Positions 60,541 to 64,000 of a DNA stretch of 64,000 bases are shown here, one piece after another. Source of the stretch: Conexibacter woesei DSM 14684. GTDB taxonomy: Bacteria; Actinomycetota; Thermoleophilia; Solirubrobacterales; Solirubrobacteraceae. The stretch spans positions 2,542,001 through 2,606,000 of the forward strand of contig NC_013739.1 of the NCBI RefSeq assembly GCF_000025265.1, in the 5' to 3' direction. The position numbers and the translations under genes were made by a program. The notes beneath the pieces were generated by a model. That model was not told the origin of the DNA. It worked only from the letters and a program-made list of their open reading frames with translations, and did no database searches. Each line of letters starts with the position of its first letter. Position 1 is the first letter of the stretch.

Positions 60541-60569
60541 TTGCGACCGATTGTCGTCCCAGGTAGGCT
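60541..60569 (+). promoter_or_regulatory. Promoter with TTGCGA and TAGGCT boxes
   Basis: TTGCGA (60541-60546) and TAGGCT (60564-60569) are separated by 17 bp, ideal spacing for the housekeeping sigma factor. Drives the secreted-protein gene at 60630, leaving a leader of roughly 55 bases. Confidence 0.6.
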
Positions 60570-60629
60570 GATTTACGTCTTTTCAACTAAACGTTGCGGC
60601 TCAATCGGGCTGCGAGAGGGGGAGCACAA

Positions 60630-61151
60630 TTGAGATGTCGAAACGTCGTCTGGTTCGCGACGCTCGTCGCCGTGTCGGTCACGACAGCGGCTGGCTCGGC
60701 CGGAGCATCGGTCACGCCCAACCCGATGAGTTCTGGAGCCTCGGGGACGTACACGGAATCGAGTGTGCTCGGCACGGGGAGATGCAGAATAGGCATCCCC
60801 GCCGGCGGGGTCACGCTCACGTCGCTAACCGGCGGGGCGTCTGGATCGATCACGTCCATGACGTTCAGCGGTTGCACGGGCACGCTGCTCGCCGCGAACT
60901 TCCTAGCGTCGGCGAGCGTCGTGCTGCTAACTGGCGTCACCAGAATCGTGCTCAGCATGCTGCGCATAGACGTGATCAACGGACAGTGCCTATACAGCGG
61001 CACGCTGACCGGCAGCTGGACGAGCCCGACCAGCACGGTCGCGGGAACCAACGCAGCATTCCCGCTGCTCAGAACACATGTGCCACCGTGCTCGAGCACG
61101 ATCAGCAATGGATTGTCGTTCCCCGTTTCGGGGGTGATAACGAATCCGTAG
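60630..61151 (+). CDS. Small secreted protein of lower GC
   Basis: 173 residues from a TTG with GAGGGGGAG about seven bases upstream. Signal peptide NVVWFATLVAVSVTTAAGSAGA. The mature part is Ser/Thr/Gly-rich (PNPMSSGASGTYTESSVLG, LTSLTGGASGSITSMTFSG) with four Cys, probably two disulfides, and looks like a beta-sandwich. The family is not recognised. GC is visibly lower than in neighbours, with A/T-ending codons such as ATA and CTA, suggesting transfer or different selection. It has its own promoter, so it is unlikely to be part of the NRPS operon. Confidence 0.75.
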   Translation: MRCRNVVWFATLVAVSVTTAAGSAGASVTPNPMSSGASGTYTESSVLGTGRCRIGIPAGGVTLTSLTGGASGSITSMTFSGCTGTLLAANFLASASVVLLTGVTRIVLSMLRIDVINGQCLYSGTLTGSWTSPTSTVAGTNAAFPLLRTHVPPCSSTISNGLSFPVSGVITNP

Positions 61152-61162
61152 GGCCGCTACGC

Positions 61163-62488
61163 TCATCGCACGCTGTCGCTGCTCCCGTCCCAGCGCGCGA
61201 TCTCCGCGCCGTCGGCGGCGTGCAGGGTGAGGGCGCGGAGGTCGTCGAGCGCGCCGACGCGAACGCCGCGGTGGGCCGCGTCGAGCACGTCGGCGGGACC
61301 GAGCGGGGAAGAGGGGAGGGCGGCGCCGTCGAGGAGGAGCGACGGCGCCGCGTCGCGCGTGTCGGCGTCCGCGGCCGGCAGCAGCAGCTCGATCGTGTGC
61401 TCGCGGCCGTCGGCCGGGATCGCGGGCGGGGTGGCGATGGCGACGCGGGTGTCGCCGCCGACCGCGCGCAGGCGGGCGACGTCGCGCAGCTCGTCGGCCT
61501 GGAAGCCGCCGAGCAGGGCGGGCGGGGAGGACGGCGTCGCGAGCGCTTCGCCGAGCGCGGTCGCGAGTGCCGAGAAGCGCCAGCGGGCGAACAGCGCCGG
61601 CTCGTCCTCGGCTGGCTCGCGCGCCGAGCCTGCGGTGAAGTCCGGCGGCGTCCTCCACACGCGCACCTCCGCGACCGCGCCGCGGAAGTCGCGGCCGGCG
61701 GCGAGGTCGGCGAGGACGCCCGGGCGTCCCTGGAGCTGCCCGACGACGAGCGTGCCGCCGGCCGCGACGACGGCGTCCCCGGGCAGGAGCGCCTCGAACA
61801 GCGGCGGGCCGAGCGGAGCGACCGTGCGGCCGGTCCCCTCCGCGGCGACCCGCGCGGGTCCGTCGTCCTTGTGCAGCCGCAGGCGGCGCGCGTCCTCCTC
61901 CCAGGTGACGGCGATCCGCTGCCACTGCGCGTAGTCGAGCTGGATCCCGGTCTCGACCACGCACCCGCCCAGCTCGACGACGAGCCCGCCGGGCGCCTGC
62001 TCGCGCAGCACGAACGGCGGCGCGCCCGCGACGGCGTAGGAGGCGAGCGTCGGCGCCGGGCTGCCGCGCAGCGGGCACAGCTCCAGCTCCAGCGCGAAGC
62101 GGTCGCGCGGCCACGTCGGCAGCGGCGCGGTCAGCAGCCAGCGGAGCGGCTTGCCGCCGCTGAACGGCAGCGAGCCGACCGGGTCGAGCAGCAGCGCGCA
62201 GCACGCCCGCGCGGTGCGCTGGTCGAGCAGTCGCGCGACCTCGGTGCGCGGCCGTGCGAGGAACGTCGCGGTGACGCGCGCCGGCGGCCGCGCGCCGAGC
62301 GCCGCGAGCTGATCGGGCCGCGCCCGCACGGCGCGCTCGCTGGCGCCGGCCGCGCCGCTTGTGCCAGCGGCGCCCGCCGCGCCGGCGCCGCCGCTCGTGC
62401 CGCTTGCGCCGGCCGCGCCGCTTGTGCCAGCGGCGCCCGCCGCGCCGGCGCCGCCGCTCGCGCCGCTTGTGCCGGCCGCGCCGCTCAC
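61163..62488 (-). CDS. LamG-like protein with Gly/Ala/Ser repeat N-terminus
   Basis: 441 residues. The first 50 are a collagen-like but non-triplet Gly/Ala/Ser/Thr repeat (SGAAGTSGASGGAGAAGAAG). Residues 55-280 match a concanavalin A/LamG fold: FALELELCPLRGSP, LDYAQWQRIAVTWEEDARRL (typical of LamG), VVAAGGTLVVGQLQGRPG, FRGAVAEVRVWRTPPD. A second beta-rich region follows. No signal peptide is visible. GTG 62488 overlaps the YqcI/YcgG stop. Role unknown, perhaps sugar binding. A much longer upstream extension is antisense to other genes and was rejected. Confidence 0.75.
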   Translation of the reverse strand: MSGAAGTSGASGGAGAAGAAGTSGAAGASGTSGGAGAAGAAGTSGAAGASERAVRARPDQLAALGARPPARVTATFLARPRTEVARLLDQRTARACCALLLDPVGSLPFSGGKPLRWLLTAPLPTWPRDRFALELELCPLRGSPAPTLASYAVAGAPPFVLREQAPGGLVVELGGCVVETGIQLDYAQWQRIAVTWEEDARRLRLHKDDGPARVAAEGTGRTVAPLGPPLFEALLPGDAVVAAGGTLVVGQLQGRPGVLADLAAGRDFRGAVAEVRVWRTPPDFTAGSAREPAEDEPALFARWRFSALATALGEALATPSSPPALLGGFQADELRDVARLRAVGGDTRVAIATPPAIPADGREHTIELLLPAADADTRDAAPSLLLDGAALPSSPLGPADVLDAAHRGVRVGALDDLRALTLHAADGAEIARWDGSSDSVR

Positions 62489-62490
62489 GG
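62343..62490 (-). repeat. 63-bp direct repeat, 2.3 copies
   Basis: GCGCCGGCCGCGCCGCTTGT begins at 62343 and again at 62406; at least 55 bases match exactly between the copies, and a partial third starts near 62469. It encodes 21-residue units of the Gly/Ala/Ser/Thr N-terminus of the LamG-like protein. Recent duplication is implied. Confidence 0.9.
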
Positions 62491-63183
62491 CAGCTCGGCC
62501 GGTGCGTCCCACCAGCGGACGGGCGGGTCGCCGGCGAGGAGCGGGCGGACGATCCGCCGCGCCTCGAACGGGGCCGCGCTGATCGCGTGGTCGTAGCCGC
62601 GGGCGTGGGCCGCGTAGTCGCTGCGGATGCGGTGCCGGGCGGCGACGGGCAGGACCGTCTCGCCGCGTCGGACGACCCGCGCGAACGAGTGGCGCGGCTG
62701 CAGCAGCAGGAACGTCGCCGCGACGCCGAAGCCGTAGCGCGAGTGCTCCGACGGATAGCACGGCGCGAACGTGTTGACGAACAGCGGATCGCCGCCGAAC
62801 GCATAGCACCACGCCGGCTCGTCGACCTCGCCGTCGAGCGCTCCCTCCGCACGCGGGTCGCGCGCGGCCAGCCCGCGCAGCAGCGCATGCGTCGTCTGCG
62901 CGAGGCGGTCGAGCGTGGTGCCGTGCGCGGCCGGCAGCTCGATCACGAACGCGTCGAGCCGCAGCTCGCCGGCCGCGTCGACGAACACCGTCAGGTCGGC
63001 GGCGAAGCCGTCGAGGTTGGCCGCCAAGCTCGCGTCCGTGTCGAACGGCCGTGCGCCCCAGATCACGCTGCCGCCGGCGTAGGCGCAGTGCGTCGCCCGG
63101 CGGATCGGCGCGAACGCCGCGACGGATGGCGCCTGCGCGAGCGCCGTGAATGCGTCGATCGCGGCACGCGTCACGCTTCTCAC
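62485..63183 (-). CDS. YqcI/YcgG-family protein
   Basis: 232 residues. Motifs remembered for this family: CAYAGGSVIWGARPFDTDA, EPAWCYAFGGDPLFVNTFAPCYP, SRYGFGVAATFLLLQPRHSF and RSDYAAHARGYDHAI. The family (about 230 residues, often heme-like with conserved Cys/His) is annotated in guanidino-compound hydroxylation and in antibiotic clusters, but I cannot assign the reaction. GTG start. It overlaps the LamG-like gene and diverges from the deaminase. Being 2.7 kb from the NRPS genes, it could contribute to them. Confidence 0.72.
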   Translation of the reverse strand: MRSVTRAAIDAFTALAQAPSVAAFAPIRRATHCAYAGGSVIWGARPFDTDASLAANLDGFAADLTVFVDAAGELRLDAFVIELPAAHGTTLDRLAQTTHALLRGLAARDPRAEGALDGEVDEPAWCYAFGGDPLFVNTFAPCYPSEHSRYGFGVAATFLLLQPRHSFARVVRRGETVLPVAARHRIRSDYAAHARGYDHAISAAPFEARRIVRPLLAGDPPVRWWDAPAELP

Positions 63184-63251
63184 CGCTTCCCGGTCGATCG
63201 ATCGGCGCGAGCGCCGTAGAGTGCACGACAGCGATTGAGGAGGCGGGAGCG

Positions 63252-63839
63252 GTGGACGACGTGCGCAGACGGGGGCTGGAGCGGCTCGGCGCGCTCCCAG
63301 CGAGCGAGCTGGGCGAGCGGCTGCGCGCGTTCGCGTGGACGGACCCGGCGGACGGGTTCGTGTGGCTCAGCTGCACGCTCGCGCTCGAGGCGATGGAGGC
63401 CGGCAACTACGGTGTCGGCGCGGTCCTGGTGCGCGACGGCGAGGTCGTCGCCGAGGGGCGCAACCGCCTGCTCGAACCGTACGTCCGCACCGACTGCCAC
63501 GCCGAGACGGAGGCCGTCGACCAGTTCGAGGCGCGCTTCCGCGACTTCCCCGACGCGACCGGCACGGTGCTCTGGACCTCGCTCGAGTGCTGTCCGATGT
63601 GCACCGTGCGGCTGATCAACACCGGCATCCGCGAGGTCTATTACGCCGCTCCCGACGCCGACGGCGGAATGCTCAGCCGCTGGGACGGGCTGCCGCCGTT
63701 CTGGCGCGGCCTGGCCGCTCGCCGCGACCCGCCGCAGCGGTTCGCGCAGGCCGCCTGCGCGCCGCAGCTGCGTGAGCTGGCGGGCGCGATCTTCCACGCC
63801 AGCGACGCACGGCTCGACGTCAGGATGGCTGCGCGCTGA
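63252..63839 (+). CDS. CMP/dCMP-type deaminase
   Basis: 195 residues. Zinc site: TDCHAETEAVDQF (HAE, His ligand and catalytic Glu) and SLECCPMCTVRLINTG, where the usual PCxxC is CCPMC, keeping both Cys ligands. YGVGAVLVRDGEVVAEGRN is the substrate-side strand. Candidates: guanine, cytidine or tRNA-adenosine deaminase; the specificity is unclear. GGAGGCGGGAG precedes the GTG at 63252. The stop region overlaps a convergent partial gene by 20 bp. Confidence 0.85.
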   Translation: MDDVRRRGLERLGALPASELGERLRAFAWTDPADGFVWLSCTLALEAMEAGNYGVGAVLVRDGEVVAEGRNRLLEPYVRTDCHAETEAVDQFEARFRDFPDATGTVLWTSLECCPMCTVRLINTGIREVYYAAPDADGGMLSRWDGLPPFWRGLAARRDPPQRFAQAACAPQLRELAGAIFHASDARLDVRMAAR

Positions 63840-64000
63840 CATCGTCGGCGGTCGTGCGCCGGTCGGCGAGACGGGCGACGAAGTCGGCGGTGGTGACGGC
63901 GTCACTGTCGGCGCCGTCGCGATCGTCGGTGCGGTGCGGTCGGAGCAGTGCGGCCGGCGGGGGGTTGACGAACGCCGCGAGCGTGTAGCGCGAGCCGCCG
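63820..64000 (-). CDS. C-terminal fragment of an unknown protein
   Basis: An open frame of 60 codons reaching the right edge, with strongly G/C third positions: GGSRYTLAAFVNPPPAALLR, then TTADFVARLADRRTTADD and a stop at 63820-63822. The family is not recognised. It could also be a chance frame. Confidence 0.45.
   Translation of the reverse strand, partial: GGSRYTLAAFVNPPPAALLRPHRTDDRDGADSDAVTTADFVARLADRRTTADDVSAQPS

Noticed and set aside
62489-63406. Longer N-terminus for the LamG-like protein
   Set aside because: It would overlap the YqcI/YcgG gene and part of the deaminase in another frame; the GTG at 62488 with stop-start overlap is better.
1-64000. tRNA, rRNA, riboswitch or prophage sequences
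   Set aside because: No cloverleaf-like run, rRNA segment, integrase, transposase or phage structural gene was seen on reading both strands; this is a visual check, not a model search.

Overview
The window is very GC-rich (third codon positions almost always G or C), gene-dense, and full of actinobacterial families: SARP/BTAD and LAL-type LuxR regulators, twin-arginine FAD oxidases, an IdeR-type iron box and tripeptidyl-aminopeptidase-like hydrolases. Arginine AGA is used unusually often for such a GC-rich genome. This and the gene mix suggest a Solirubrobacterales/Conexibacter-like actinobacterium (class Thermoleophilia). That assignment is inference; no rRNA or other marker gene is present.

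Layout. 1-2345: AbrB/PIN toxin-antitoxin pair (cut by the window edge) and a MerR regulator with a BtrH/C39-like protein. 2385-11217: secreted and oxidative enzymes (META lipoprotein, two FAD oxidases, serine hydrolase, large sulfatase, L,D-transpeptidase with a Pro/Ala minisatellite). 11284-23432: two giant STAND regulators (BTAD-NB-ARC and LuxR type) flanking a BrnT-like/RHH toxin-antitoxin pair, a conserved unknown, a methanethiol-oxidase/SBP56 protein and an FG-GAP surface protein. 23566-33082: a nine-gene, mostly overlapping operon with a GntR repressor, CitE/HpcH lyase, (S)-ureidoglycine aminohydrolase, a complete PotABCD-type importer, a creatinase-like M24 protein and a YtcJ amidohydrolase; it looks like uptake and breakdown of a small nitrogen-rich compound. 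33131-42340: sulfur locus, with a persulfide dioxygenase-rhodanese, TSUP exporter and FAD oxidase divergent from an SsuABC-like importer, and YceI beyond; the FAD oxidase and YceI promoters share a GGATAC/GTATCC palindrome. 42445-49758: TAP-like hydrolase, siderophore-binding lipoprotein behind an iron box, AraC/DinB, PNPOx-like, XRE-cupin, MOSC, and a TetR/hydrolase pair around two copies of one operator.

49878-60530 holds the most striking system: a compact biosynthetic cluster of an amidinotransferase, an O-carbamoyltransferase, a head-to-head nucleotidyltransferase (possible self-resistance gene) and two NRPS genes reading A-PCP-C / A(methyltransferase inserted)A-PCP-TE. The parts predict a guanidino-, carbamoyl- and methyl-modified dipeptide. 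60630-64000: a small secreted protein of lower GC, a LamG-like protein with a 63-bp repeat, a YqcI/YcgG protein, a CMP/dCMP-type deaminase and the start of another gene.

Two themes run across the window. Long 3-nt-loop palindromes of 43 to 51 nt occur between genes, and one lies inside an NRPS linker. The 43-bp one occurs twice with a covarying base pair. GC-rich in-frame minisatellites code Pro/Ala/Gly/Ser segments in several unrelated proteins. No tRNA, rRNA, CRISPR array, transposase or integrase was seen, and no gap over about 235 bp lacks a gene.
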